Shown here: positions 46,167-57,931 of the stretch, piece after piece
Position numbering within the stretch: position 1 is the first letter of the stretch
Layout: each line of letters opens with the position of its first letter
Source: Chaetomium olivaceum
Taxonomy: Eukaryota > Ascomycota > Sordariomycetes > Sordariales > Chaetomiaceae
Length of the DNA: 64,000 nt
Direction: 5' to 3'
NCBI GenBank assembly: GCA_039881045.1
Contig: JAYWVB010000008.1
Coordinates: 62,001 to 126,000 of the forward strand
Notes under the pieces: generated by a model
Database searches by the model: none
What the model saw: only the letters and a program-made list of their open reading frames with translations
Told to the model about the DNA's origin: nothing
Translations under genes and position numbers: made by a program

Positions 46167-48687
46167 AGGCGAAGGGGGCCGAGGTGCCGTGGCCGGCGGC
46201 TGAGGGTGTTGCTCGGGTAGTGCGCCGGTGGGTAATGGAGGTGCACACGCAGGCACTAGTAGAGGAGGTGTAGGCGCACGGGGCGGTAGAGGAGGTGCGG
46301 CTGGGGAGGTGCGGGTAGGGGAGGGACACTGGGAAACAGAAGAGGACGAGGCGGGGGCAGGGGAGGTGCATCGGCGGGAAACGTATCCCAGTCGTAGGTT
46401 TTAGGTTGAAAGTTGCCCATTAGCAGCCATGCAGCATCAATTAGGATGGCGGACCGTCTGGCGAGCTTCCTGTCACTCTTGCCCTGAACGGCTATCGCCT
46501 ATCGCAGCCCAAAAGAGATGCATATTGTAAAGGATTGAACAACTGGACCCGATGCATATTCTATCTATTCATCATCCCGTTTGAATCAACGGTGTTTTAA
46601 AGATATCTTCGATCTTAAACCTGTTTTCTGGATTCCAAAGCTCGGAGCGTTTACAACCCGCTTATAAGTAGTCAAAAGACAACGAGTAGGCAGGAAAAGA
46701 CCAAAGGACCAGAGGATATGAGACTTACGAGTTGGCGTGATCGCCACTACAGAAATGAACCCACTATGCCAAATCTGTTTTACAGTCTGGTGTGATAGAA
46801 CAGGCGGCCACAACCTTTCCCTGGTTACAGGTTTTCTGTTCAGTGTGTGGAAAAAATCTCGAGAAGTAGCGAGAAGGGTCTACCAAACCGCATGTTGTTA
46901 CCTACCTACCTATGTATCTGTCCGAGTTATAGAACGCGGAGGAAGAGTGGCGGCCTGAAAGCGCATCCGGCGGTAATTTGAGGCGTTGACTATCAAATGT
47001 AAAGCTTGGTAAGTGTTGGAAAACCCACAGCCACGGATACCGAGATGGACAGTCAAACGTAGTGAAAACAGTGTAATTACGGCCAGTTGAGCCAATTGAT
47101 GGTCAACTACTGCAGTGCAACCGTCGTGATGTCTGTGTCTGGTTCAAACAGCTGTGTGCGGGCATCTGACCCTGAAAAATACCGCATCTGGTCCCCTGGG
47201 TCCCCCGGGGGGTTTGATTACGCCTTGGCGACCACACGCCAAAGGCGTGGTCCTAACCTTGTAATCTTGACAGTAAGTGGTCGAGTTACCATCTTATCTT
47301 ATGTAGGTATGTACCTGAGGTAATACAGGTACCTACCTATCTATGGAAGATTCTTCGAAGGAACCACTTACGCCAACAACACAATGGCAGCGTGTCTTAC
47401 AGAACATTACATATTTACAAAGAGAACCATGCTAGAACCGACAATACCTACCACGATAGCTAGCACGCGTTTTCATGTTTTTAAGAATAAGAAACCAGGC
47501 TACCGAAGCTGCAAATATCTTGGCTTCAAATCCGCACGCCCAAAATCTGTAGGTGGACACAGATAATACAAGTATACCTAGGTACCTACCTTATTCTTGC
47601 GGCCACATCGGCCCATTCGTTCACATTGAACCACGCGGCGAGAGAGATTGCAACATGGCCTAGCCGACTTTAGAGATATACTACAAATGGCCGTGCTATA
47701 GCTGTAAATATGGAACGTCCGATGGATTGGGATAGTAGCACTTAGTAGCAGGTAAAAAGGCCACGGGTAAGCTAGGGTGCTGCTAGCGCAGTCAATACAC
47801 AGCGGTTTATAGCGAGATACACCACCCATAAAATCAGGTTATCAAAGGCAGCGGTACTACGTCAGTAACTAGAGTAAATTAGACTAAACACAGTGAACAA
47901 AGTGTTATATACAATTAGAAGACAGTGCTGGTTAACGGTGGGTGACTGTGGAAAGCCCTGCTGTAGTTCCTAAGGAGGCTGTGGGTACCCGAGCTAGGTT
48001 AATCGAGAAGTGTTAGAAGAAGAGGGTTGGTGGTAAGGGGATTGCAAGGACTAGGATCCGTTTAGCTTTCACATGAAGATATAGAAACACTCCCTGTAGG
48101 CTCCGGGGTGTTCGTGTGATTGAGTACATGGAGAGGCTAGGGGACGTCGTCGAATTAAATAAAGGGCCACGGTTAATAGGATTGGGGCGGGAGTGGGTGG
48201 GCCGAGTCCTAGGCAAGATTTACTACTAGGTAGTACAGGAGATGAGTTCGGTACCGTCTGCAGGGCGGTCGGAGCGTGAGTCGTTGTGAAGATGGCTACG
48301 ATATTGTTCAGGCAAGAAAAGGGGCCGGCATGCAATCGGAGTGGTAAATAATGGTTGCGTTATTGCAATAACGCATAGTTTCCCATGAGACACACCTATT
48401 CTCTTCCATCCATTCGTTATGAAAATATAAAAGGCGCATGAGGCGTTCTTAAGGGGTACTGAAGCTAGGAATCTGCCTGCAATTTTGCCTTGCAGGGCAG
48501 TGGCACCGATCTGACCAGTCCTGATTCAGCGTCAACGTTCCACAGCGTCCGCGGCGTTGAGTGTGCACCCTCCGTTGCTTTTGGGTTAACGCAGTTGGGC
48601 GTCGGATGGCACAAACTCTTCCTTGCCAAAAAGACTTCTCGCACCATCTTTGTACAATCCAAGAGCACAACGTCTGCGAGCCTCATT
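46167..48687. other. Large gene-poor spacer with AGGTACCT-type islands
   Basis: 2.5 kb. Several clusters of TACCTACC/AGGTACCT words occur at about 46895-46920, 47300-47343 and 47575-47592. Short frames on both strands show nothing protein-like. No gene is seen. Confidence 0.5.
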
Positions 48688-51181
48688 ATGTCCTTTGGCT
48701 TTTCGGTCGGAGACTTTTTAGCGGCGATTGAGCTTGTCCACGACCTCGCGGTAGCCCTGAGCGATGGCCGTGGGTCAAGTGTCAAGTTTCAGGGCTTGGT
48801 CCAAGAGCTCTACTCCCTCGAGCGGGTTATGATCTATGTTAAGAACCTTCAAGTGCCGGCAGAGTTGGAATCAAGGCTCTGGATGGTTCAACAAGCGGCA
48901 TCTCACTGCCAAACGGCCATCGGTGATTTTCTTCGAAAAAGCGCCGTCTACATGCGATGCCTTCGTCAGGGAGGCTCGGAAAAGTGGTGGAAGGATGCAT
49001 TCTACAAGGCCAAATGGGCTGTCTGTAAAACAGATGATGTCGATGAGCTGAGAGCATGTCTACGGGGGCACGCGACGGCGATGGGCATCATGCTCCAACT
49101 ACTGCAGATGTAAGTCGATCTCTTCTAAAGTCCCTCAAGGAATAAGCTCCTTTACATTGGGCATTACTAAGTTAACCTACCCTGTGAAAGTGAATCCACA
49201 AAAGCCACAGTAACCCAGATGGAAAGCCAGGTTCAATCCCAGGCACTGACAAACCGGGCGTCTCTAGACCGGCTAGTCTCGAGTCTCCAGACCAACTTGA
49301 TGCAGGAGATCACGAAAGCGATGTTAGAGTAAGGATCTCAGAACTGCCTTTTCTTCCTAACCGTTTACTTACCAGTTATGATGTAGGGTAACCACCAACC
49401 AGACGCAAAGCAACTCGGCTTGCGACTACTCATGATGCAAACCCTGTAAGGCCTTTCAGGTGAAGAGGGAAGGTTTGTTTGACATGGTATTCACAAGTTA
49501 CAGACAAGCCACGATTCAAATACACCAGATGATGTCCCAGGCGCGTACAGAGATCCCAGGGCAGGTGCTTCGTCAACAGCCCGTCTACTTGGAAGACGCC
49601 CGGGGTGTTTTGGCACCCTTTCACCTGGAATTTGTCACTAGTGCTGACGTCCGTTGTACCATCGCCTTCTCGGATAAGAACTATGCTAATAAATCCTAGG
49701 TTCTGATTTACGCGTTGAAAGAACGGTATAGCGAGAGCGGTGCACGGAAGGTGGACCAGGGCAAATTTGCCATCACAGACGCGAAAACATTCGCGACGTG
49801 GACAACTCACGCGTGAGTGGATACGTTGTTTCCGACCAGGCCAGCGAGTCAACATGAGCTTGTTCTTTGAAAACACATTCGCCAAGACGACCACCTGTCC
49901 GAGCTGTCGCGCGGAATGTGCAGGGGATCAGAGTAAAGAGATTGAGTGGTAAGACAGATGTTCGGACGCCCAAGAAGAACTCGGGTTGTTAACTTTGAAT
50001 TGGCGAAGTCGAAACTGTGGCATGTTATTCCAGAGGGTTGAGATCATTCAGCCCCAAAGCGCCGCGCCATCGAACAACCCCGACGAGCAAACTGGCAACG
50101 GCAGTTCCGATACGCCCGAGGGATTCCCAGACATCAGGCATGGTCCAGCTCAAGATTCGGATGGTATTGATTCTCCATCAGAGGACGACGAGTCCTCAGA
50201 CGACGAAATATCTGAGTACAAACGGATCAGACTGTTGGATGACGGTAGAATGCGCTGGGACCTCTCGACATGTGCTCATGAACTGTCCATCAACAAAACA
50301 GGATTGGGGGTAACCTTCCCCGGCCCTCGAACGTCCATTGACCCTACTGCGTTTGCATTTGCTAGGGCAACGCCCAGGTCAGAGAATGCCACGGGGGAGC
50401 TAGATGATCTCGAAATGTACTTTGAGGTCAAAATACGGAGGGGGGACGTCTGTGTCGGCTTCAGTTGTGCCGACAGGATGCCCTACGTCGCGACGCCCGG
50501 AATCGAGGGGGTATATGCATATTGCGGCAACGACGGCAAGGTTTTTACACATTTGGCGCATCCTAGAATGACAGTCCAATCGAGCCGCCCTGGTGATGTC
50601 GTTGGGTGCGGACGATATGGCAGAACCGGCTACTTCTGCTTGAACGGGACATTGATTTGTGAGTCATGGGTCAAGTGAACTGCAATGTTTGGGATGATTA
50701 ATCACGAAGCTTTCTAACGCGTATTTCAGGTCAGTTTAAGATCATCCAAGAGCACTCTCGATTCTCTCCATACCCTATTGTCGGACTAAAAGAAGGGGCG
50801 AGCGTCATGGCGAACTTCCGTGCCATTCGTAATACCACCCGCGACTTCCTCACAACGGCACCTAGTCTCCCTCTCGATGATACTCTCACCACGGCAACGG
50901 CACCTGACCCCCCTCCCGATGATACCCTCATTACGGGAACGGCACCTAGTTTCCCTCTCGATCATACTCTTACTACGGCAACGGCACTTGATCTTCCTCG
51001 TACCCGCACTAAGGCAACCATAGTGAGGACCCAGCTCGTAGTGAGGACCCGATTCTGGGTTTGCTGCTGCTGCGCATCGTTATCCGATGTGGCCACTTCC
51101 ATACAGTGTGTCAATTGCATGCATGGCTTTAGCAACGCCCACTGCCAGATAGAAACACGCGAGGTTCCCACAAGGGTATAG
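48688..51181 (+). CDS. Mosaic protein: fungal N-terminal helical domain, ubiquitin-like domain, SPRY domain, Cys motif; apparently disrupted
   Basis: Exons 48688-49109, 49191-49328, 49387-49648, 49700-49948, 50009-50658 and 50730-51181 join with matching phases. Exon 1 is the N-terminal domain (MSFGFSVGDFLAAIELVHDL) common to large fungal ankyrin/STAND-type proteins. It is followed by a coiled part (MESQVQSQALTNRASLDRLV). A Cys motif (SACDYS / CKPCKAF) and an ubiquitin-like fold of the ULD_2 type come next (QPVYLEDARGVLAPFHLEFV; EWIRCFRPGQRVNMSLFFEN; CPSCRAECAG; CRNCGMLFQR). After an acidic linker (SPSEDDESSDDEISEYKR) there is a SPRY domain (MYFEVKIRRGDVCVGFS; GDVVGCGRYGRTGYFCLNGT), three 14-residue repeats and a terminal Cys-rich motif (CCCCAS...CVNC). 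An in-frame TGA at 49433-49435 and a frame change near 49800-49815 interrupt the ubiquitin-like part. It may be a pseudogene, or these may be sequence errors. Confidence 0.65.
50857..50982 (+). repeat. Three tandem 42-bp units within coding sequence
   Basis: Units 50857-50898, 50899-50940 and 50941-50982 each start GGCACCT and are followed by a decayed fourth copy. Each encodes a 14-residue block of the type (A)PSLPLDDTLTTAT, located between the SPRY domain and the terminal Cys motif. The period is a multiple of three, so copy number can vary without breaking the frame. Confidence 0.9.
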
Positions 51182-51385
51182 GGTCAGGTATCAAGGACAA
51201 CCGGCGCAAACAAACGTCGTCAACTAACATTATCATCATGACCAACATTACGATGTGTATCTCATGTCTATCGTCAAGTCATGGTCACGGACTTCGACAA
51301 CAACGATATTCATACCCACATTCAACGGCTGAAATCATTGCTTTTCTGAAACCCCCAATATGATGAGAATGCCGTATCCGGCCCT

Positions 51386-52136
51386 TTACTGCGCCTTAAT
51401 CCGCGTCTCGCACAACTGCAGATCGCCAAAAGCCCCCTTCATCTCATCCACCTCCATAACCCGCTTCACATACGCCTCCACATTCGGCAAGTCTTTCCGC
51501 ATCTCCTTATCCATAAAGAACTTGGCCGCCAGCTGCAGCACACCCACCACCATGACATCCGCCAACGTCAGCTGGCCACCCACAAGGAACTGCCTCCCAT
51601 CCTTCAACTCCGCCTCCACCCTGCCCGCGGCACGGGCAAGCGCCGCCAGGTGCTGGTTGCAGCGGGCCTCATTATAGGGGTACTGCTCGAGCTTGGCAAC
51701 AATCATCAACACGAGCGGCACCACATTGGCAGCCAGCTCCTGCTCGGCGAAGCACGACCACTGCTCGATCAGCGCGCGGGTCTTGACGTCCTCGCCGACC
51801 AGCTGGCCCGCCTTGGGCCCGCTCTCGGCCACAAACCGGGCGATGGCCTGGGCCTCGGTCAGGTGGAAGTTGCCGTCGGCGGTTTCAAAGGCCGGGACCT
51901 TGCCGAAGGGGAACTTGGCCAGGAACTCGGGGGTGCGGTTGGTCACGCCCATTTGGAAGTCGGGCACCACCTCGACGTCGAGGCCATTGATAGCCGCAAG
52001 GGCTTGGGCCTTTGACGGGGTTAGTGGTGAGTGAGTGGTGGGACAGAACCCGGGAGGGGGGGTGTGGAGACGGGGGACTTACCCGCTGAACGCGGTAGTT
52101 GTCAGGGTAAGTGTAGAACCTGCCGAAGAGAGCCAT
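51386..52136 (-). CDS. GST-fold protein similar to the N-terminal part of eEF1B-gamma
   Basis: Two exons, 52136-52083 and 52009-51386 (73-bp intron, GTAAGT...CAAAG, phase 0), 225 residues. The thioredoxin-like half begins MALFGRFYTYPDNYRVQR and continues AQALAAINGLDVEVV, GVTNRTPEFLAKFPFGKVPA and LTEAQAIARFVAES. The helical half has VGGQLTLADVMVVGVLQLAA, the GST C-terminal N-capping-box region. This matches the GST domain of translation elongation factor 1B-gamma, but the conserved C-terminal EF1G domain (about 160 residues) is absent, so the protein is a stand-alone GST-like paralogue. A role in translation or in glutathione chemistry cannot be told apart from the sequence. The short first exon is typical for this family in fungi. 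Confidence 0.85.
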
Positions 52137-52845
52137 GGTTGGTCACGGGTTCAAGTGGATTGGTGGTTGAGACTGAGTGGTTTGAGGATAGTCGAGATTG
52201 GATTGCGTGCTCTTCAGAGGAAATGACAACAGCAGATTTAAGTTTGAAGCTTGAACACACCAAGTCGAACTGTGGAAGGCCCTAGAACCGGGTGGCAAAC
52301 CCGCCCTTTAAGTCCCTCCTCGGAAGTCCCCAACGCTACCACCACTTGGCAACCTCACCACCCTCTCATCAGCGAGCCCCTCCCACTCCCGTAAAATCTG
52401 ATCTAACGCAGACTCCACCCGGTGCCACGGAACAAGTCGTCACTCGTGCGTAGTATGCCAGTGCGGCATGACAAACCCGGTTCTCACGGCTAGTGCGGTA
52501 CCTTACACAGAACCGCCCTGATTCATGACCAATCGATGTTTCACAACCTGCTCTTAACCGCGAAACACTTTGTGTGTATATCTCCGCTCCGCGAGCTCTC
52601 CACTAGCCGCGGGAGGGTCTCACAGCTCCAGTGGGGAGAAATTAATTGCCGTCGGTGTGGATCATGAGCGACATCATGCTTGGTAACGACCGGGCAAAAG
52701 GTGAACCGCCTGACAAATCAAGAACCCGCAAAACAAACCCCCTTGACCATGGCGGTGAGGAAAAAAGCAGAGCCGCACAACGCGCCAAAAAAAAAAAAAC
52801 GGCAAAAGTAGAACCGGACACGTTCTGGTGTTCCTGATCTTGCAT
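52137..52845. other. Spacer between the GST-like gene and tRNA-Ala
   Basis: About 710 bp including the GST-like gene's promoter. A run of about 12 A lies near 52788-52799, close to the tRNA's 3' side; on the minus strand it reads as a T run and is a plausible RNA polymerase III terminator region. No protein gene is seen. Confidence 0.45.
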
Positions 52846-52930
52846 TGGACGAGCTGGGAATCGAACCCAGGACCTTTCGCATACAGTGAAGCATGCTAAG
52901 CGAACGCTCTACCAACTGAGCCACACGCCC
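52846..52930 (-). tRNA. tRNA-Ala (anticodon AGC) with a 12-nt intron
   Basis: On the minus strand the 85-nt gene begins GGGCGTGTGGCTCAGTTGG and ends TTCCCAGCTCGTCC plus discriminator A. The D arm (GGCTCAGTTGGTAGAGC), the anticodon stem (TTCGC/GCGAA) around loop TTAGCAT, and the T arm (CTGGGTTCGATTCCCAG) are complete. The loop is interrupted after position 37 by a 12-nt intron, TGCTTCACTGTA. The A box (TGGCTCAGTTGG) and B box (GGTTCGATTCC) are intact. The acceptor stem has one T-T mismatch and one G-T wobble, as also seen in the yeast tRNA-Ala(AGC) acceptor sequence. The mature length of 73 nt is normal. Confidence 0.93.
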
Positions 52931-53104
52931 GTGATGATGTTGTTGAGGTTCGAGGTCCGGGGGGACGCGTCTTGACGCGCCACCGGTACGGGAAAGGGGG
53001 TTCCCAACGTGCAGGAGACCAGTGTTAGCCATAGGTATACACAACAACGCCCACCACCACCAGAAACCGTATTTACACATCTCCTCCCCCAAATATGCCA
53101 ATTA

Positions 53105-53128
53105 CCCATCCCATCCCATCCCATCCCA
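53105..53128. repeat. CCCAT pentanucleotide microsatellite
   Basis: About five tandem copies of CCCAT just 3' of the VPS41 stop codon. Confidence 0.8.
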
Positions 53129-53143
53129 CCTCTCCACAGGGAA

Positions 53144-56100
53144 CTACCACCGCCCGTCCTCCCGCTCCCTATCCACGCAAACCGGACACCCGCCCGCAAT
53201 GCGATCCCTCAACAGCCTCGCATGCGTGACCTTGGCCGCAATCAGGTGCGCCGCCGACGCCCGCTGCTCCGCCATCGCATCCAGGCCCAGCCCCTCCACC
53301 CCCTTCCCCTTGCCACGCCCTGGGGGGTGCAGCGCCTCGAGCAGGTGTGTCAGGTGGAAGACGTGTCCACACGCGAACCCCACCAGAGTCTCGACCTCCC
53401 ACTCGACAAACGGCTCGCGGCACTCGGCGCAGTGGCCCGGCGTCCACTTGCGAGCCTTCCTGCTGTCGGGCACGCCGTGAGCGGGGACACCGTGGCCGTT
53501 GGTGTGGGCGTGCCCGTTCTGAACAGCAGCAGCGGCGGGCGGCTCGGCGGCGTGCGCTGCTGGTGCCGGTTGCGGTGCGTCTTTCTCCTTGGACGGGTGC
53601 CGCTTCGCGGCCGCAGCAACCTCGAACCGCACCCCCTTCCGCTGCCCCATCCTCAACCGCCCTTGCGCGGCCGCCACCTCACTCCGCAACACGCGGGCGA
53701 CGCCCTCGCAGATACTAAACTGGATTTCGTGCTCCTTCATGATGTGCTTGAGCCCCTCCCTTAACCCTTCGATCTCGAGTCCCTCAGGGATGCGGCGCAC
53801 GAGGGTGATGGGGTTGATGGCGGTGCCGACCTCCTCGAGCAGGGCACGGATGAAGCGGGGCTTGTCCATGCTGTAGGTCAACAGGTCCTCCCAGAGGTCC
53901 GGGTCGTCCTGCTCCTTGGCGAAGGCGATGGCCCGGCTGACGTCGGCGAGCCGGTCGATGATGAGGTAGAGCGCGCGCTTAGTCTCGCCAGTTTTGGAGT
54001 AGAGATAGACGAGCTCGGGGATGTAGTTGTGCGTCTCGCATTCTTGGGCGGCCTGGTGAGGGGCGTCAGTCAGTGTACAGGATCACAAACAGGGATGGGG
54101 TGAAGGCATACCTTTTCGAACGCGTATGCGGTCGAGGTCTTCAGGAAGTCCATCAGCAGGGATTGGTCGTGGACGGCAAAGAGATGCACCGCAAGATCGG
54201 CGAACTGGTCGACTAGTGATTTGCTGTCGGTCACGAGACGTGCGCGCGACTCGTCCGAGTGCTGGTGGATGCCCTCTCCCCGCCACAAGCCCCGAAGGTA
54301 GAAGAAGATGTAGAGGTCCAGCTTCTTCGCCTGTAGTTGGTTTATGACAACCTCGGGCTTCACCAAACCATGCTGTGCCTCGTCGACCAGCAAAGTGACC
54401 GCTTCAGCTGTGGCATCCTCGAGCTCAGCCTGGCTCATTTTGCCGGCTTGACCTTGGGGCACACGTAGGCCGATGAAGCTCGGGATATCATCAGCTACGG
54501 CATCGGCGAGGTGGCCCTCCTTGATCAACCGCATGGCCGAGTCGGCATCTTGGAGTTTGATGTGGCATCGGAGAGCCTCGCGGTTTCTGCCGTTTGCCTC
54601 GTGCAGTTTGGCGAGGCTCTCCATGACTATACGCCAGTCGCGGCCAACTTCACCGTCCTCGACGCTGTCTTCCCGCACGTCCCGATACTTGAGTTGGTCC
54701 TCCAGCGCGGTCGTAATGGTTCCCACGTCGTACAAGTCTGGAGCCCAGCGATCCAACAACCCCCGAAATTTGGGTTTGTTGACCTGGAGGTAATGCCCTA
54801 GCATGACCTCGTACAAGGTCCCCGGCATAGGCGGCCGCGTGCGCTCCGCGGGTATGTAGCTCACGATGTCATCAAACTTGTTCGCGCCAGCAAACGTCCA
54901 CACCCACTTCTCCCACCGGTCAGGCGTGCCAAGAACCTTTCCACATATTTGCCCTGCCCTCGACCAGTCTCCGGTCTCAATGATGTCTTGAATCCATAGT
55001 TCTCCGATCCGTCGCTTCTCCTTTTCGGCCGTCGAGTAGAACGACCGCATGCCCTCGGCGACCGATGCGGTCTCGTCATAAAAGTCATCTGTGCTTTGCG
55101 TGTTTTGGGGCGTGGTTGGAGTAAGGTCAGAAATGCCAGACGTGACCTCGGGATGCTGATCCACCAACTCCCATGCCTGTTGGTATTGGTTGTGGTCCAA
55201 AAGCCACGCCAAGTGATCGCTCAGGTCTCGCCTTGTCGCAAGAACACAGTCATACGGACTGTGGATGAAGATTTTGACGCCTGGCTTGAGGAGGTGTGGG
55301 TGTACTGAAGTGCGGCCAGTTCGCCCCCCTGAGGCAGGCACATTAGCTCCGGAGGTTCCGTCGCTGTTCTTGCTCATGACACTGGCCGCGGAGCTGAAGA
55401 GCGCCATAGGATTCAGCGCAGCGTTCAGCACGTCTGTGCCAAGTCCTGCAAGTGTCTCCAAAGCACCGCGGGAAGACGCCGCGGCGGCCGCGTTTTGGGC
55501 GGGAAGGATACCGAGGTGATAGTCGTTGGATGATAGCCGCTCGAAGCGGCTGATGGTGAGCCCATCCTTGTCCACCTCTGCCTGCGACGAGAGATCGATG
55601 AGACGTAGCTCTGGGGGCTGGTTGTTTTGCCTCCGTGGTATGCCACCCGAAGGCCTACTTTCGGTGGAAGCTTCCGATGACGAACGACCATGGCCCTTGG
55701 ACTTCTGACTGTCTTCGTCTTCCTCCTCTTGGTCCGGTAAACAGTAAGCAAGAACTAACAACAGGTTCTGGGTATATAACGAAATGCCAGAAATAATGCA
55801 ATCCATGCGAAGTCTAGAAAGTTAGCACACACCCCAGTGCTAAGGTATTGTCACAAACTTACATTTTTACAATCTCCGCCCGCCCAGCGGACCTCTCCCC
55901 GGCGTTCTTACCCGTACCAATGGCTCCAGGGTGGACGTGAATGATCCAGATGGTGCCACCCCACCCCACGAGCAACCGCTCGATCTTCTTGGCGTTTTTA
56001 AGCTGCTGCTGCTTCAAACTCTCCGCTGCCGGCGACAAAGCGACCTCGCCATGCTGTGGACTGGCCTCATCAAGCTCAACGGCCTGCTCGTCAACCCACT

Positions 56101-57386
56101 CCCTGCCCTTCCACACGCTAGCCATGGTCTCCCATTCCTCTGTCTGGGGCCGGTCGATGTGTCCAATCCGTTTCCAGGCATCTTCGGCGTCGGCATGATC
56201 CAAGTGGAGCTTCGTGCGCATGATCTTGATCCCGTGTTCATTCAACCAAACCACGTATCGCCCGGACAATGACCATTTGATTGTGTTGATGGTGCCCTCG
56301 CCCGAATGTAGCACTGTATCCTTCCCGCTCCCAGCCCCGACCATGCCACCCAGCCAACCAGCAGCCTGCGCGGTCGCGCCCGCCGTCATGGATGTAGACC
56401 TGCCCGTCGGCGCACCAACAGTCAGAATGAGCTGGCCAGAAAGCCCGCCAGACAAGTACGTCTATCGCTCTTGTACTCGGGTGAAAGGGCGACCGCCTGC
56501 ACAGGACGAGCAAAGTTGCGCAGCTGCACATCCTTGGGGTCCACCAAGGACTGGACGCAAATGTTGCCATCCAGGGACGATGTGGCAATGTAAATGTTGT
56601 TGGAGGGAGTATTCAGCACCGTTGAAGAATCCTTTATCCTTCTTGCGGCGGCGGCTGGGGAGGTATGACTCTCTGTCGTTGCGGTCGCTGGTCGTAAGGG
56701 GCTGTTTGGGACAGACCTGAGGGCGCTTTCTATCTTGATACTCGGGAGAGGAGGAGGAAACGGGGAAATCGAGACGGCGGTGACCGAAGCGGAGTGGGCG
56801 TGGTAAACGCGGAGCGATTGAAACGCCGGCAATTGAACTACATGCTACGCCAAAGAGAGATGTCAGCAAGAGACGCAACAACAAGAGAGACGAGAGGAAG
56901 ACTGACGATGTTTCCGTTGTGAGTCCCCATGATCTGTTGATAGAGTTAGCGGCTGCGATCGTAGGTAGGAGGTACCAACAGGGGCTGGGGTATCCAAACC
57001 ATCTTGTCTCCGGCCACAAGAAACGCGCTCGTGGCATCGCCGTTTCGGTAAACTGGCCCAAGATGTTGCGTGAGGCGCGCATACTTGAGCTTCGGCTCCT
57101 CATCATCCTCATCGTCCTCCTCCTCCGCGTCATCGTCATTGTCGTCACCGTCGTTGTCACCCTCTTCCTCGTCGTCGCTTCCATCTTCATCCCCACTAGA
57201 CTGCGCTACAGACTCCCCGGGGCCATCTCCAGTCCCTGCGCTGGCGCCAGAGGAAGCCCGATTACGGGCGGAACCCTCTGTTCCTACGCCGGTGCCTTGG
57301 TCGGGTGCGGATTCTTGACTCGACTTCGGTTCTATCGTCTTATCGTGTGTATCATTGTCGCCGGGCTGTGGCGAGCTTTCGGTCAT
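53144..57386 (-). CDS. vps41: VPS41, HOPS complex subunit (one frame break)
   Basis: Exons on the minus strand: 57386-57000, 56933-56907 (a 27-nt micro-exon, IMGTHNGNI), 56844-55863, 55813-54112, 54052-53144; about 1335 residues. An acidic N-terminal extension (DGSDDEEEGDNDGDDNDDDA) precedes the WD40 propeller (LKYARLTQHLGPVYRN, IYIATSSLDGNICVQSLVDP, TINTIKWSLSGRYVVWLNEH, RMDCIISGISL). The clathrin-repeat region follows (WIQDIIETGDWSRAGQICGK, AALRCHIK-type segments) and then a C-terminal RING-type motif (CAECREPF, FACGHVFHLTHL, GGCPVCVD). VPS41 tethers AP-3 vesicles and late endosomes to the vacuole as part of HOPS. The frame breaks once at about 56455-56462 inside the propeller (between SPEYKSDR and YLSGGLSGQL), where one base is missing. 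Since this is a conserved core gene, a sequence error is the simplest reading. ATGs further upstream (to 57512) are possible starts. Confidence 0.9.
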
Positions 57387-57931
57387 GTTGATTCGGGCAA
57401 TGGAGGTATCTTCATGGCGTTTTAGCGTCGCGGTTGGGCGAAGACGGTGTGTCGATGCAGGGGTCGAAGAGAGAGTTGACCGTTGTGTTGTTGCGACCTC
57501 GGGAGCTTCCACCTCCTTCCTGGGTTGGGCGTGAGGCTAACCGCTACGTCAGAGCTCAGGCGACCCCAAAGCTGCCTAGCACCCAACTGCTGCAGGGGCC
57601 CGGTAAGCTCTGGCCAATGGGAACTTGCCCCTCATTCAGTGGGGCATCAGCCTTGCCAGGCCATCGCGCCCTGAACGCGCCTGCCACCGTCAAGGTGCCC
57701 GGGCACACAGAGAGGACTCGAAGCTCGAATGAAAGAATTGTTAGGTACGGGCAGTCGGACGGGATTTATTGTTATTTTTAAGTAAGGTCCATTAACCAAA
57801 CAAACCCCACGACCTTCGAGCACCCGACCGGCATGGAATCGCCCGATTGTCTCCCAACACCAAATTTCCGGCCTTTGGTGTAGCTTGCAACTAGGCAATA
57901 ATTACGGCCGCATTTGTCAACCACGTTGGCC
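57387..57931. promoter_or_regulatory. Shared 545-bp spacer of divergent vps41 and apc1
   Basis: Both start codons face outward from this spacer, so it must carry both promoters. GC-rich in its left part. No clear TATA element is seen for either gene. The left end may be coding if vps41 starts further upstream (57512). Confidence 0.5.

Noticed and set aside
49433..49435. Programmed stop-codon readthrough or selenocysteine at the in-frame TGA
   Set aside because: No readthrough context is visible, selenocysteine is not used in these fungi, and other frame damage lies nearby.
49460..49952. Treating the short frames here as separate small genes
   Set aside because: Splice sites and phases link them into the larger ubiquitin-like/SPRY gene.
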